DNA of 64,000 nt from Sophora flavescens. Its lineage: Eukaryota; Streptophyta; Magnoliopsida; Fabales; Fabaceae. The stretch spans positions 76,657,228 to 76,721,227 of the forward strand of contig CM061068.1 in the NCBI GenBank assembly GCA_030762895.1, in the 5' to 3' direction. How positions within the stretch are numbered: the first letter of the stretch is position 1; every line of letters starts with the position of its first letter. This document shows positions 44,985 through 57,440 of the stretch, piece after piece. The notes below the pieces were generated by a model. That model was not told where the DNA came from, did no database searches, and saw only the letters and a program-made list of their open reading frames with translations. The translations under genes and the position numbers were made by a program.

Positions 44985-45911
44985 CTGCATAAACCACAAA
45001 TAATTGAAAGAATACAATAAAGGGTAGCACAAATAATACAATAATAAGTTAATAATAATCAGTAAAGAATAAAAAACATAAATATAAAATTCAAAAAAAA
45101 ATAGTTAAGAAACTGATCTAACTGAAGATGTAAAGGTAGAAAACAAAGTATAGTAACATTTGAAGCTTCCAATTCCTAAATGAAACATTTCAAGTTTCAT
45201 CTACACAGCTATTTTACAAGACGGAATTCCGAAACTCCAGCATATCACTTTAGTCATTCTTTATACGTCATGAGATGTTGCCAACATCAAGAAAGTTTCT
45301 AAATATTAGAAAATGCAAAATGCAATAAACATGATTCTCACAAACTCTTGCATACCAGAAGAAGCTCTAATGCAATACAAAATGAAATATTTACCTGATT
45401 CAATGAATTAGGATCCTCAAAAATTGTTTAAGTTTCAACATGCCTTTTGAAAATCATTCAGAACCATTTTGTTAATCTAGAAAAGCAAAATTGTAGCTGC
45501 CTATAAACAAAAAGAGAGAATTATAAAGTAGCAGCAAATCCAAGAGTGAGCTTCAAGTTTAACCTATGTTACAGCAGGTGATGAAGTTGTGCATATTTGA
45601 AAGGCAAAAGAGAAATCATATTAAGAATCAATGGCACAAGAGATGCCACAACAGAAAGTAACAAAGCTAGATGATCACAACCTCTCACCAAACCAACAAC
45701 AAAGAATCAAACCCAGACCCATAGCACGCAAAACAAACAAGGAGCAAACTGAAAAGGTTAACATGATGAGCTGTAGGCAACAGGAACCCATAGAACAGAA
45801 CACTGCAGCAACAAGGAAATAACCTGCAATTTCTATACTTCTTTAAAACAGATTCAAACAAGCCTTGGGGATTTAAAATCCAAATAATCATATTCAAACA
45901 AGCTCCCTGAT
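44985..45911. other. Intergenic DNA left of the copia element
   Basis: No open frame with a recognised domain was found. The sequence has intron-like or UTR-like composition. It is continuous with the sequence right of 50,970 once the copia element is removed. Confidence 0.45.
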
Positions 45912-45916
45912 GATGT

Positions 45917-46182
45917 TATTGGATAATACTCAAGATAGCTCCACTCAACACAATACATCATTAAGTTAGTTAAGTTAGTTAGTTATCAGCAGTTAAGTTA
46001 GTTATCAGCAGTTAGTTAGTTAGCTCCTGCATTGATTGGTTAGTTGTAAATATAGCATAGTTGGCTAGTTAGTTATTTTTGTAGTAGAACAGAGAACTGC
46101 AGAAGAGAAATTGTATAAGAACTGATTCTTTAGCTATTGTTCAATTAAGTTTTCATATTCAATCACTTCACAAAGCGTTTTA
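45917..46182 (+). repeat. 5' LTR of the copia element
   Basis: The 266-base LTR starts TATTGGATAATACTC and ends CACAAAGCGTTTTA. It contains a run of GTTAGTTATCAGCAGTTA repeats, one or two units longer than in the 3' LTR. Confidence 0.93.
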
Positions 46183-46194
46183 TGGTATCAGAGC
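46183..46194 (+). promoter_or_regulatory. Primer-binding site of the copia element
   Basis: TGGTATCAGAGC directly follows the 5' LTR. It is the initiator tRNA-Met complement used by most plant copia elements. Confidence 0.95.
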
Positions 46195-46249
46195 TCTCTT
46201 CTAGAGAACTCTGTTGCGCAACCACCTCCTTCTTCCCCAACTAACTCCC

Positions 46250-49200
46250 ATGGCTGAGGTGAACGAAAATGAAGGAATGGCTCAACCAGAACCACCTCCA
46301 AGGACCGATCCAATACATGACCCTTACTACCTGCACCCTGGAGAAAGCCCAGGAATGATCCTTGTTTCGCCTCCTTTGGACGGCACAAATTACAATTCTT
46401 GGAGCAAAGCCGCAAGAAGAGTTTTGGTGTCCAAGAACAAGTTCAAGTTTGTCAATGGAGCAATACCAGAACCTGATGTTGACGATCCAAAGTATGAAGC
46501 TTGGGAGATGTACAACACAATGGTAATTTCTTGGATCACAAAATCTTTAAACCATGAAATTGCTCAAAGTGTTGTGGAACTTGAAAATGCTCAAGAAATT
46601 TGGGATGATTTGAAAAATAGGTTTTCCAAAGGAAACTACTTTAGAACTTCTGATTTGCTACAACTTGTACACTCGATGAAACAGGGAAAAAGAACAATTT
46701 CATGCTATTTTTCTGATTTCATGACAGTGTGGGACAAATTGGAGTCCTTTAGGCCAATCCCATCTTGTACTTGTGTTGTTAAATGCAGTTGTGATCTTGT
46801 TAAAAGTATCAAGAGACAGCGAGAAATAGAGTATGTGATCTGCTTCCTAAAAGGTCTCAGTGAGCCATATGGTGTTCTAAAAAGTCAGATTCTTGCAATG
46901 GAGCCCCTACCTCCCATGACAAAAGCATTTTCAATGGTGAAACAGCAAGAAGGACAGATTGATTCAGAATCCAAAATTCTGTTCAACAGTGCTGACTCTA
47001 ATCAAAATTGGAAGAGTCAAGGCAGAGGCAATGGTTATGCTGGAAGAGGGAGAGGAAGATCAAATGCAAGAGGATCAAATGGAAATTCGAACAAGGTTTG
47101 CACCTTCTGTGGAAAGAGTGGCCACACGATTGATACATGCTATTACAAGCATGGCTTTCCACCTAATTTCAAATTCAAGTTCAAGAATGTTGCAAATGTC
47201 AACAATGTTGCATCAGATGATATTGATTCGGATGAACTCTCCAACTCAGATGCTCAATTGGAATCTTTTTCTGCTACAGACCACAAGGAACCAGGTGTTA
47301 CCATCAGTTCAGAACAGTATGCTCAACTTGCAGCCTTTTTCCAGAAATCCACCACACAATCTCACAATGTAAACCATGTAAGCCAAGCCAGGGCAGGTGA
47401 GTCTTCTACTCACTTGGCTCCACAAGTATCAGGTAATGCATCCTGGATATTAGACACAGGTGCTACAGACCATGTTACTTTCTCACTATCCCATTTTACT
47501 TCTTACAAATGCATTAGACCAATCACTGTCAAGTTACCAATTGGTGCAAACACAGTTGCACAACACTCAGGCACAATCATATTTTCTGAATACCTTTACC
47601 TACATGATGTCCTTTACATACCAGACTTCAAACACAACCTAATCTCTATCAATAAACTTGCCTCTTCTTTATCATGCAAACTAACCTTTGATCAATTTTC
47701 TTGCAAAATACAAGATACGATTACCTTGAAGATGATTGAGCATGCTAGAGTTCAGAACCATTTGTACATCCTTACTCAACCAAACAAGCCTCTCAAGTTT
47801 ACCCCTTTCAATACTGTAAAATTTTCCAGCAGTGTAATCAATACTATGAATACGAGTTCTTTTGACCTTTGGCATTTTAGATTAGGTCATCCATCACACA
47901 ATGTCTTACAGAATGTATCAAGATACTTTCCATATGTACACTTTGATTCCAATAAAATTTGTGATTCTTGTCACCTTGCTAAGCAAGTTAAGCTTTCTTT
48001 TCCAAATAGCACAACCAAGTCTGCAAATGCCTTTGACCTTGTTCACATGGACATTTGGGGACCATTAAGCATACCATCTATCCATGGTCAAAGATATTTC
48101 CTCACCATAGTTGATGACTTCACAAGACACACTTGGATCTTCTTAATGAAGCTGAAATCTGAAGCATGCAACTTAATTCAGAACTTCACTTCCTTAGTTT
48201 CGACACAATTCAATCAAAAAATAAAAGCCATTAGAAGTGACAATGGCAAAGAATTTCTGCTAAACCAATTTTATGCTAGCAATGGCATCATTCATCAAAC
48301 CTCTTGTGTGGAAACTCCACAACAAAACTCAATGGTAGAGAGAAAACACAGGCACATCCTCAATGTTGCCAGATCTCTCTTGTTTCAGTCAAATCTTCCT
48401 AAGTCCCTCCGGTGCTATGTTGTTAGTCATGCCATATTTCTAATAAATAGACTTCCCACACCGATTTTACAGAACAAATCTCCATTTGAAATGCTACACC
48501 ACAAACCACCAACCTTATTAGATCTAAAGGTATTTGGAAGCTTGTGCTTTGCATCAACACTGACACAGAATCGCACCAAGCTGGATCCAAGAGATAGAAA
48601 ATGTGTCTTCCTTGGTTTCAAATCTGGAACCAAAGGCTATGTCTTGCTTGATCTACACACAAGAGAAATCTTCATTTCAAGACATGTGATTTTTCATGAA
48701 CACATTTTCCCTTTTTCTTCACAACCCACTGCACAAAATGATAATTCCCAAATCCCTGCAAACAACACCTTTGATTTCCTCAATTTTGATGACATTGCTT
48801 CTGATCCATCCACCCATTCTCAAACCAACCAACCACATCAACACATCCAACCTCCATCTGAATCAACTACAGAAAACAACTCTAATCGACTCAGTCCACA
48901 CAATACATCCTCTATTCCCAACCTACCCTTTCCTGAACCTACAACCATTGATCATGCAAACTCTAACATTCCCACACACAACCAACCCTTAAGAAGATCT
49001 ACAAGGATCAAACACTCTCTTGCTTACCTACAAGATTTCCATTGCAATGTTCTGACCACTATGCATGCTCCATCATCCACAGGTACCAAATATCCTTTAT
49101 CATCTGTCCTTTCATATAACTCTCTTTCTCCTTCACACTTACACTTCACACTATCTATCACTAACAACACTGAACCAAAGACATATAAACAAGCTATCCA

Positions 49201-49504
49201 ATCCAACCACTGGATAGAGGCTATGCAGGCTGAGTTACTGGCTTTGGACCAAAACAACACCTGGTCTCTCACTGATCTACCAGTAGGCAAGGTTCCCATT
49301 GGCTCTAAATGGGTCTATCGAATCAAATACAGATCTGATGGTAGCATTGAAAGATACAAAGCCCGGTTAGTGGCTAAAGGCTATACACAAACAGAAGGAT
49401 TGGACTATCTAGACACATTCGCACTAAAGAGCAAAACTCGCTTCCGCTCGGACTCATCCCGGCCCTTGCAAAGATCTCGGAATCTGGTTATTACATCAAC
49501 TTGA
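46250..49504 (+). pseudogene. Copia Gag-protease-integrase-RT polyprotein, frameshifted
   Basis: The frame is open from 46,214; I prefer the Met at 46,250 (MAEVNENEG). Numbering from 46,214, the order is: a copia Gag domain with PPLDGTNYNSWSKAARRVL (about residues 55-75); a CCHC zinc knuckle CTFCGKSGHTIDTC (from 296); the protease motif WILDTGATDHVT (about 410); the integrase finger (LGHPSHN...CDSCH); integrase Asp in MDIWGP (about 613), Asp in RSDNGKEF (about 676) and Glu in NSMVERK (about 712); and the start of reverse transcriptase, SKWVYRIKYRSDGSIERYKA (about 1033). A frameshift near 49,430 then brings a stop at 49,502-49,504. Confidence 0.93.
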
Positions 49505-50525
49505 TGTCAATAATGCCTTCCTACATGGTGATCTAGATGAAGAAGTCTACATGGAGATTCCCCAAGGTGTGCAATGCACCAAGCCAAACCAGGTATGCAA
49601 GCTCCACAAATCACTATACGGCCTCAAACAAGTCAGCAGACAGTGGTTTGCTAAACTCTCAATCTCCCTCCAAGCCTTGCAATACACTCAATCACAGCAT
49701 GATCACTCCATGTTCTACAAGCACAATGGTTCCAATTTCACAGTGCTTCTTGCTTATGTTGATGACCTGATACTAGCTAGTAATGATGCCTCTGAAATTG
49801 CTTCTGTGAAACACTTTCTAGATGCCAAATTCAAGATCAAAGACCTCGGCACACTCAAATATTTCCTTGGCTTAGAGGTTGCTCGATCCAAAACAGGCAT
49901 CACTCTATGCCAAAGGAAATACACACTCGACATCTTGTCAGACACTGGTCTCCTAGCATCGAAGCCGACTCCTACCCTAATGGCTCGATCAACCAAATTG
50001 TCTGACTCAAAAACTGAACCCTATGCCAACCCTGCTGAATACAGAAAGTTGGTTGGCAGACTCCTATACTTGACCAACACAAGGCCTGACATTAGCTTTG
50101 CAGTCCAACAACTTAGTCAGTTCATGGCCTGTCCCACCTTGGATCACTATAAAGCAGCCACCAGAGTCCTAAGGTATCTCAAAGGCAACCCTGCTCAAGG
50201 CCTATTTTACCCATGCACCTCTTCTCTTCAATTGAAGGCCTTCAGTGACTCTGACTGGGCCACATGCTCTGACACAAGGCGCTCAATAACTGGCTATTGT
50301 GTCTTTCTGGGCGACTCACTCATCTCATGGAAAACAAAGAAGCAAAGCACAGTTTCACGTTCTTCCTCAGAAGCTGAATACAGGGCCCTAGCTGCCACAG
50401 TCTGCGAAATTCAGTGGCTCACATACCTCCTTCAAGAGCTGTCCATTCCATACATCTCACCAGCTTCCCTATACTGTGATAGCCAATCAGCTCGCCACAT
50501 AGCTGCCAATTCCGTGTTTCCATGA
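49505..50525 (+). pseudogene. Copia RT and RNase H, continued in another frame
   Basis: An open frame (Met at 49,551) carries the rest of the reverse transcriptase. It has SLYGLKQVSRQWF, the catalytic YVDD (AYVDDLILASND, near 49,754), FLGLEVARSKTGI and LVGRLLYLTNTRPDI. Copia RNase H follows with DSDWATCSDTRRSITGYCVF, SSSEAEYRALA and YCDSQSA. The recognisable protein starts upstream of the Met, near 49,490. A second frame break at about 50,520 separates the last 60 residues. Confidence 0.93.
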
Positions 50526-50710
50526 ACGCACAAAACACATCGACATTGACTGCCACTTGGTCAGAGAAAAACTCCAAGCTAAATTGTTTCACCTATTACC
50601 AATCTCCACCAAAGAACAATCGGCTGATATCTTGACCAAGGCATTGGATCCTTCCCCATTTCAGTACCTCCTCTCCAAGCTGGGAGTACTCAACATATAC
50701 TCTCTAGCTT
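50526..50710 (+). pseudogene. C-terminal tail of the copia polyprotein
   Basis: In a shifted frame the sequence reads TKHIDIDCHLVREKL and QSADILTKAL, the usual end of copia RNase H. It ends shortly before the polypurine tract. Confidence 0.88.
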
Positions 50711-50723
50711 GTTGGTGGGGGGG
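50711..50723 (+). promoter_or_regulatory. Polypurine tract of the copia element
   Basis: GTTGGTGGGGGGG directly precedes the 3' LTR. Confidence 0.85.
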
Positions 50724-50964
50724 TATTGGATAATACTCAAGATAGCTCCACTCAACACAATACATCATTAAGTTAGTTAGTTATCAGCAGTTAGTTAGTT
50801 ATCAGCTCCTGCATTGATTGGTTAGTTGTAAATATAGCATAGTTGGCTAGTTAGTTATTTTTGTAGTAGAGCAGAGAACTGCAGAAGAGAACTTGTATAA
50901 GAGTTGATTCTTCAGCTATTGTTCAATCAAGTTTTCATATTCAATCACTTCACAAAGCGTTTTA
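50724..50964 (+). repeat. 3' LTR of the copia element
   Basis: The 241-base copy matches the 5' LTR closely. It lacks about 25 bases of the TTAGTTAGTTATCAGCAG repeat and has only a few substitutions, for example TAGAGCAG for TAGAACAG. Confidence 0.93.
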
Positions 50965-50969
50965 GATGT

Positions 50970-52045
50970 TCCCTGCAACAAAATAAATAGACAATTATAA
51001 CATACCTGAATCCATTATGGAATACATTAATTTCTTACCTGGATATATATCATCATTAAAAACAAAGAAGATCGCAGTTGATTTTAATTAGGCACACCTA
51101 CCTAAAAAATAGTAGAGATTCTCCTCTCTCTTTTTTTCCTATATAAGAATTAAGAACAAATTTAATGCATTATGCATTAAAAAAAGCTGAAAATTTATGA
51201 AAAGCAACCTAAAATAGAGCCAAAATCACAATTGCAGATTAATCATGAAATCTCAATACATCATACTCTCACTGAGTTTATCAACTTAAAATGATGCTAT
51301 GCATGGCCATCTACATAAACTATGCAACCTGCAAAGTGACAAATTAACTTGATGGAATTTGTCCCAAAAAGCCTACATTTAAAAAATCAGCCAGCATCAT
51401 CAAAAGCATGAAACATCATTGCTGACACACTACAGCATAAGCCTTTCGGGTTTCCCTTCTTTACCCCGCTCAATATAAGAAATTAATAAACAACCTTAGA
51501 ACCGTGGATACATGATTTGCCCCAAGCTATAGGCACAGATAATTTATTATAAATAATTTCAATATGAACAATATCAAATGTATTATTTTTTTAATATAAA
51601 ATAATATTATTGTGTGCAACAGTTGGATTCGTATATTCAATAGTTAATGAATAATAGGCAACACGACAAATTTGTATGATAAAAATTTTAGTAGGTTTTA
51701 TAAAAGCTTGACTTTTCATTATGGATATGAGTTCATGATATGCAATATGTTAATATTTTATGTTTATGAAAAGAATACACATTTCCATGATATTATACGT
51801 TATTGTATTAAACATTTATATAACAACAACAATAGAAGATACTTTGATGAAAAGAAAGCAATTATATTTTGATATTCAACACTATTTTAAATATAGATGG
51901 TCCTATTATTTGGGGTAAGTTATAATATTGGATTGTTATGTTCAATTTAAGTATCAGATTATTTCTTCTTTTATTAATTTTTCATTTTCCATAAGTTTTT
52001 ATTTTCCTAAATTTTTATTTTGTTTTCCGTAGGTTTTTATTAATA
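50970..52045. other. AT-rich intergenic DNA between copia and MITE
   Basis: A short frame at 51,672-51,872 has no recognised domain. I see no gene or repeat boundary. Confidence 0.5.
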
Positions 52046-52048
52046 TGA

Positions 52049-52375
52049 GGCCATCTCCAACCGTGGTTCTTAAATGAGTTCTTAACACAAGAACCGGTTC
52101 TTAAAAAATTCCATCATTGGAGCATGGTGAGGTTCTTAAATGAGTTCTTCTATAAGAACTAAGTTCTTAGATTAAAAAATAATTAAAAAAAAGGGGAAAA
52201 AAAGATAAGAGGGGGAAAGAAAAGATTACAAGGGACCCACTAAAAGTAAGTTAAGAACCAAAGTTGAGTTCTACCATTAGAGTGAAAACTGAGAGTTCTT
52301 AAATCATTTGTGGCATTGAGGGTCCATTAAAAGACAGTTAAGAACCCAAATTGGGTTCTATGGTTGGAGATGCTC
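52049..52375. mobile_element. MITE with 'CATCTCCAACC' TIRs
   Basis: The left end is GGCCATCTCCAACCGTGG. The right end, in reverse complement, is GAGCATCTCCAACCATAG. The flanking TGA is present on both sides (52,046-52,048 and 52,376-52,378). The interior is full of GTTCTTA/TAAGAAC words that let it fold on itself. The three-base site suggests a PIF/Harbinger-type origin, although TGA differs from the usual TWA. Confidence 0.8.
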
Positions 52376-53032
52376 TGAGACAATGATTTTATTTTTTCAT
52401 AAGAAAGTGATGTAACAGCCTGATTTTCATTATACTGTTAAATCAATTAAAATATAAGTAATTATATTTTAATATGAAAGTAGAAAATATTTTGTTTAAT
52501 AAAATAAAATCATATTCCTAATCCACATTATCATATGAAGTCACAGTAAAATTTTCGGTTGAAAATTCGGAACGAAATCGTGCGTTTGCTTCTTTGCCCG
52601 GTATAAGTTTATCGAGCGAAAAACCTAATTTTGACCCGTGAACGAGACGGTTAATGTTTTTATCATGTTTCCTTCAACTTTGGTTACTTTGAAAATTTTC
52701 GTTCAAAAATAAAATAAAATAAAATATTTTATTCGGGTGAAATCTTCAGAAAATACGATCGGATGTGCAACCGGTTACGTATTTAAACAGTTAAAGGAAC
52801 CCTATAGGATGAGGGAAGGATTGATGGGATGCCAAATTAAATGCTTATGACATACTTTAAATGCTTATGACACACTTTAAAGTAATCATGATTACCCTTT
52901 TCAAATTATAATCTATTTTATTCCCAAAACCCATTAAACCTTCCTTAAATGATCCAAACAATGCCTTAAACCAAAACTTCCTCTCCAAGCCTTGCTTCCT
53001 CTTCTCAAAACCGTGCACCCTCCCCCTTTCCT

Positions 53033-53040
53033 CTATAAAT
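53033..53040 (+). promoter_or_regulatory. TATA-like box of the chromovirus LTR
   Basis: TATAAATA is followed by a CT-rich leader (53,041-53,200), which is the usual layout of the LTR promoter. Confidence 0.65.
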
Positions 53041-53478
53041 ACCACTCTTCATCTTCACTTCATCACTTTCCTTTCTCCTACTCCATTAAAACTCTTAAGC
53101 TTTCATATCTTCTTAACTTCAAGCTTCCAAAGCTTTAGTTTTTCTTCTTCTTTTCACTAAGTGTTCTTCATAAAAGTTGTTCCTCTTGCTTAGGGTAATA
53201 CTCTCATGTATTCTTTTCTTTAAAAACTTCATCTTTTTCTAAAGTTTCTTCTTTATGTCATATATGAGCTTTTATCTTCAAAAATATCTCAAAAATGGTA
53301 GAAAACTCCTTTTGAGTTGAAACCAATTTCTATGGTCTTGTATTTACTTGTAGTTTAACATACTAAAAGGTTGTGTAAAACAAAGTTTCCTAACCTCTAC
53401 TTTCTAATGAGGCCGAAACCATGCATATGGTTTAGATGGATCTTGTTTCAACTTTTACAAGTATGAGTTTGTATTTAA

Positions 53479-53640
53479 AGATTTGTTTTCCAAAATGATC
53501 ATGGACCAAGGCTCCTTTATGTTAAAGGATGCTATGTCTAAAGTGATTGGAAAGTTTAAAGATTTTTTTCCCAAAATGATCATGGACCAAGGCTCCTTTA
53601 TGTTAAAGGATGCTATGTCTAAAGTGATTGGAAAGTTTAA
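53479..53640 (+). repeat. 81-bp tandem duplication in the chromovirus LTR
   Basis: Two nearly identical copies containing CAAAATGATCATGGACCAAG start their shared block at 53,491 and 53,572. A weaker third relative (AAAGTGATCATGGTTTTGAG) occurs near 54,278. Confidence 0.92.
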
Positions 53641-53644
53641 AGAT

Positions 53645-54040
53645 TTTTACTCTACTTTTATGTCATTTACTTTTATGCCATTTATATTTATGTCATTTAC
53701 TTTATGTCATTTACATTTTGTCATTTACTTTTATGCCATTTATATTTATGTCATTTACATTATGTCATTTACTTTTATGCCATTTATATTTATGTCATGT
53801 CATTTACTTTTATGCCATTTATATTTATGTCATTTACATTATGTCATTTACTTTTATGCCATTTATATTTATGTCATTTACTTTATGTCATTTACATTAT
53901 GTCATTTACTTTTATGCCATTTATATTTATGTCATTTACATTATGTCATTTACTTTTATGCCATTTATATTTATGTCATTTACTTTATGTCATTTACATT
54001 ATGTCATTTACTTTATGTCATTTATGATTCATTTACTTAT
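53645..54040 (+). repeat. TCATTTA minisatellite in the chromovirus LTR
   Basis: Alternating short units TCATTTAC(T/A)TTATG and longer units with TTTTATGCCATTTATATTTA fill 395 bases. All three frames stay open across it because the units lack stops, which gives false open frames. Confidence 0.93.
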
Positions 54041-55238
54041 GTCATTATACCTTAATTACTTATAAACCTATGTTGTTCTTACCTTATGTGCTTATGAGCT
54101 TTGTTATTTAAAGTCCTATGTTGCTTTCAAGATGATCATAGACTTGAGCTCCATAAGTTATTGGATGCTAAAAGGTCTAAGAGATTGGAAGAACTTAAAG
54201 ATTTTTATCATAGAAACCCAAGGATGGCCGAATCTTAAAGGTTATGGACCTAGGGTGTTTCGTTTTTCATTTTTCCAAAGTGATCATGGTTTTGAGCTCC
54301 TTACTATTAATGGATGCTAAACCAAAGAGATTGGAAAGTTTAAATGTTCCTAACCTATCTTATTGGTCAAGGCCTAATCTCCATCAAGTGTAACTTGGTG
54401 GGATTTTTGTTCAAACTTTGTTTAAAGTAATCATGTTTTAAACTCCTAGCACTTAAGGATCATAAATCCAAGAGTCGCATAAATTTCCGAAACCCCTAAT
54501 CCTAATCCTAGTTTATTGTATGAACCGAACATGTACCTTGTGGTTAGTGTTCTTTGATTGAGTTTTAACTCATGATTTCATGTTTTGTAACCTTAGACTT
54601 CCATCTCGGAGGAAACGAGGAGCTTCGAGTTCGAGAGTTCGGTGATAACCCAGGTGGGGAAAGAATCAACCTATCGTCGGAATCGATAAGTAGTAAATTA
54701 TGTAGTAATTATGTAGGGCGACCTAAACCCTACTAGAAGTCGAATAATCGACAAGACCAGAATCGCTTTAAATTGCTTTTATAAAACATCCATGATGATT
54801 CGGGGATTGTAGGTTGATCGATATTAGGTTGATGTTTATACTGTTGATGGTTGATTTGAGTTTTATTACCTTTGTTGAACTGATTTAGTGCTATGTTGAT
54901 GTTTTGAAATATCTTTGATTGACTTGATGTTATGCATGATCTGTGTGGTATTTACTTTATGCTTAGTGGATTAAGCGAAGATATATATGTGGTCTAAGAG
55001 ATGAGTTGTTTTGGGCGTGAGGATCATGATGATTACCAGAGGTGCCTAACCTACATGAAATATGTTAAAGAGGTGTTGTGACATCGAGCATGTGTTTAGG
55101 TCTTGATGAGAGGTTAAGGCACTAGGTTATGACCATAGGAGTCTGCGAGGTTCATAAGTTGTGTTGTTTCTATAACCGTATGTGAGACACATACAAGACC
55201 AAGTCCTTGTGGGACCGTCCAAAGGGTAAACTTAACTT

Positions 55239-55506
55239 GTGCAGCTACGAGTGTCATTGCTTTGCATGAGCACCTCTGGGAGTGGACGAGGTGTGCACCG
55301 GGATCATCGTGCAGCTGTAGTGTCACGCTTTGCGTGAGCGTTCTTACCATGGTGAAAGTGTGCACCGGGATAATCGTGCAGCTATAGTGTCATTGCTTTG
55401 CATGAGCACCCACGGTCCGGGGTGTGCACCGGGTTTATTGTGCAGCTATAGTGTCATTGCTTTGCATGAGCATTCTCACCATGACCAAGGATGTGCACCG
55501 GGAATG
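55239..55506 (+). repeat. Four 64-70 bp tandem units in the chromovirus LTR
   Basis: Units start GTGCAGCTATAGTGTCATTG at 55,239, 55,309, 55,376 and 55,440. Each ends with a GTGTGCACCGGGAT-type tract. Confidence 0.9.
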
Positions 55507-56168
55507 GGACGTGTCGCTTGGACTATTGACCGATAACCATGACTATGATGAGGAAACCATAACCATGTTCAGTATCGAGTTTTAGTTGTAGGAGTGAGGG
55601 TAGGATGAATATAAGAATTTTATGGAAGATGGATGATTGACTGATGTTGTGTCTGTGATAATTATTGTATAGTTTACTATGACTCTTTTCCGCTTTTGAT
55701 GATAGAACTGTTTCTTATCCCCTGTATATTTCTGTATGTTGTATTTTGTCTCCTTGTGGAACCATACGAGAAGACCCCGTGGATGAACATAACCAGGAGG
55801 AGTTGGATGGAACTCCCTACGAACCGGATGCCGGAGGACGAGTTGTGACCCATGGTGATTAGGGTCTAGTTAGTTATGGCCAGTGCGTCTATGTCGTGAA
55901 GCTTTATCTTTCCGCTTATGTTTTGTATAACTATGCACCAGTTCGGGATCCTATTGATGGGATGCCCTGAAACAGTGTTTGGATAACTCTGATGCTTTAA
56001 GTATATGTAATATATTTATGTTTGCATATTCTGTTTTATATGAATTTATTTGCTTAAGAAATTAAGTTTCAATTTTTACGTAATTTTCACGTTAAGCGTG
56101 CGATTAAGTAATTAAATAATGAGGTTTTAAACGAAATGTCACAAAGGGGCACATCGGGGTGTCTCATT

Positions 56169-56180
56169 TGGTATCAGAGC
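56169..56180 (+). promoter_or_regulatory. Primer-binding site of the chromovirus
   Basis: TGGTATCAGAGC starts two bases after the LTR end. It is the initiator tRNA-Met complement. Confidence 0.93.
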
Positions 56181-56396
56181 AGTTTGATTCTGATCGGACT
56201 GCTAAAAGTTAGGGTGTTGTTACTGGCCGTGTCTAGTTGAATCCACATCGGATTTAGACTATGTTTAGAAGTGGGGTAGAGTGTCCAAAAATAATACAAA
56301 AGTTAATATTAGTATGGCATATGGTATTTATATACTTGCTTATGTAGTATTATATGTCATACTAATTAGAGCGGATGATTTCTTTCACCAGAATCA

Positions 56397-57440
56397 TGTC
56401 ACGTGGAAGAGGACGTCCTACTATCTGTGGAGAAAGGTCTCCAGAAAGGTTCATTGGAGCTGTCAATGACAACGCCGACATTGGAGGAGGATCATCTTCG
56501 ACTCCCAACACCATGGAGACAATAGCCCTGCTATGCTATTGCAAACCCAAAGAGAATCTTGCGAGATGTCGCAAATGAACAAAGAGCGGCTAGAGATCAA
56601 GAACCGAGGAGGAGGCAAAGAGGGCTGAGGATGCCGGATTGGCAACCTTTATGAATGGGAAGCGACCTAAATTCGAGAGGAGAATACGATCCAGAGAAAG
56701 CGAGAATGGTGGATACAGGAGATTGAGAAGATATTCGATACTATGTCTTCGCCGAGAGGATAGAAAGGTGACTTATGCCGCCTTTATGTTGACTCGAGGG
56801 GGCAGAATTCTGGTGGAATGGCAAAAGAAGGTTATTGGAGGCTGAAGTTAGTGTAGTTACCTGGAAATTATTCACTGATTGCTTCTTCGAGAAGTATTTT
56901 CCACGTATATTTAGACGTGAGAAGGAAAAGGAATTCACAAACCTCAAGCAAGGCAATATGTCTGTTGGTGAGTATGCATCGAGGTTTGAGGCGCTGATCA
57001 AGTTTTCAGAATACTATCGAGGTTTCCGAATGAAGACCGGCAATGTAGACGATTCGAGGAAGGGCTCGAGAGATGAGCTGCAGAGGGTCAGAGCGTCTCT
57101 TGACATACAAGACTTCCCAGAGCGAGTCGATAGATGCAGTGCCATCGAAAGCATAGATCTGAGGATAGCTAATGAGCAGAAACAAATGAGGATTGGAGGA
57201 CCTAACCGATCAAGTTTCCAGAGGCGCGGGGGAAGTGGTTCCCAGTGGAGACAGAAACCATATGTTAGACCTGGGCAGAAACAGGGACCAAGACCGGCCG
57301 ACTAGAACCTGGCCAAGAATCGCAAAGTGTAGTTTGCTTCAGATGTGGGGACCACATTATGCAAACAATCTGTTCAAGTGGACCCAACTGTTTCAACTGT
57401 GGGAAATCAGGTCACATGGCACGAGACTGCAGATGAAGGT
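56397..57440 (+). pseudogene. Gag of the chromovirus, heavily frameshifted
   Basis: It begins with a basic MSRGRGRP start at 56,397. After several breaks an open frame at 56,835-57,305 gives the retrotransposon Gag domain (WKLFTDCFFEKYFPRIFRRE, FTNLKQGNMSVGEYASRFEA). A zinc knuckle, CFNCGKSGHMARDC, is at about 57,390-57,435 in another phase. The number of shifts indicates long decay, in contrast to the open RT frame downstream. Confidence 0.85.

Larger units (their letters stand above)
45917..50964 (+). mobile_element. Ty1/copia retrotransposon, nearly complete
   Basis: Perfect duplications GATGT flank it (45,912-45,916 and 50,965-50,969). It has two LTRs (266 and 241 bases), a primer-binding site, gag-protease-integrase-reverse transcriptase-RNase H in copia order and a polypurine tract. 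Two frame breaks interrupt the polyprotein (near 49,430-49,500 and 50,520). The LTRs begin TATTGG and end GTTTTA, a TA...TA pair in place of TG...CA. High LTR similarity apart from repeat-number changes suggests the youngest insertion in the window. Confidence 0.95.
52411..56166 (+). repeat. 5' LTR of the chromovirus, 3.76 kb
   Basis: It starts TGTAACAGCCTGATTTTC and ends ATCGGGGTGTCTCA next to the primer-binding site. A TATA-like box is at 53,033. Three separate tandem-repeat tracts enlarge it (53,479-53,640, 53,645-54,040 and 55,239-55,506). Frames inside it of up to 190 residues are products of these repeats. Confidence 0.85.

Noticed and set aside
53483..54065. Three overlapping open frames of 107-190 residues
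   Set aside because: They follow the TCATTTA minisatellite and the 81-bp duplication. All three phases are open at once because the unit has no stop codon.
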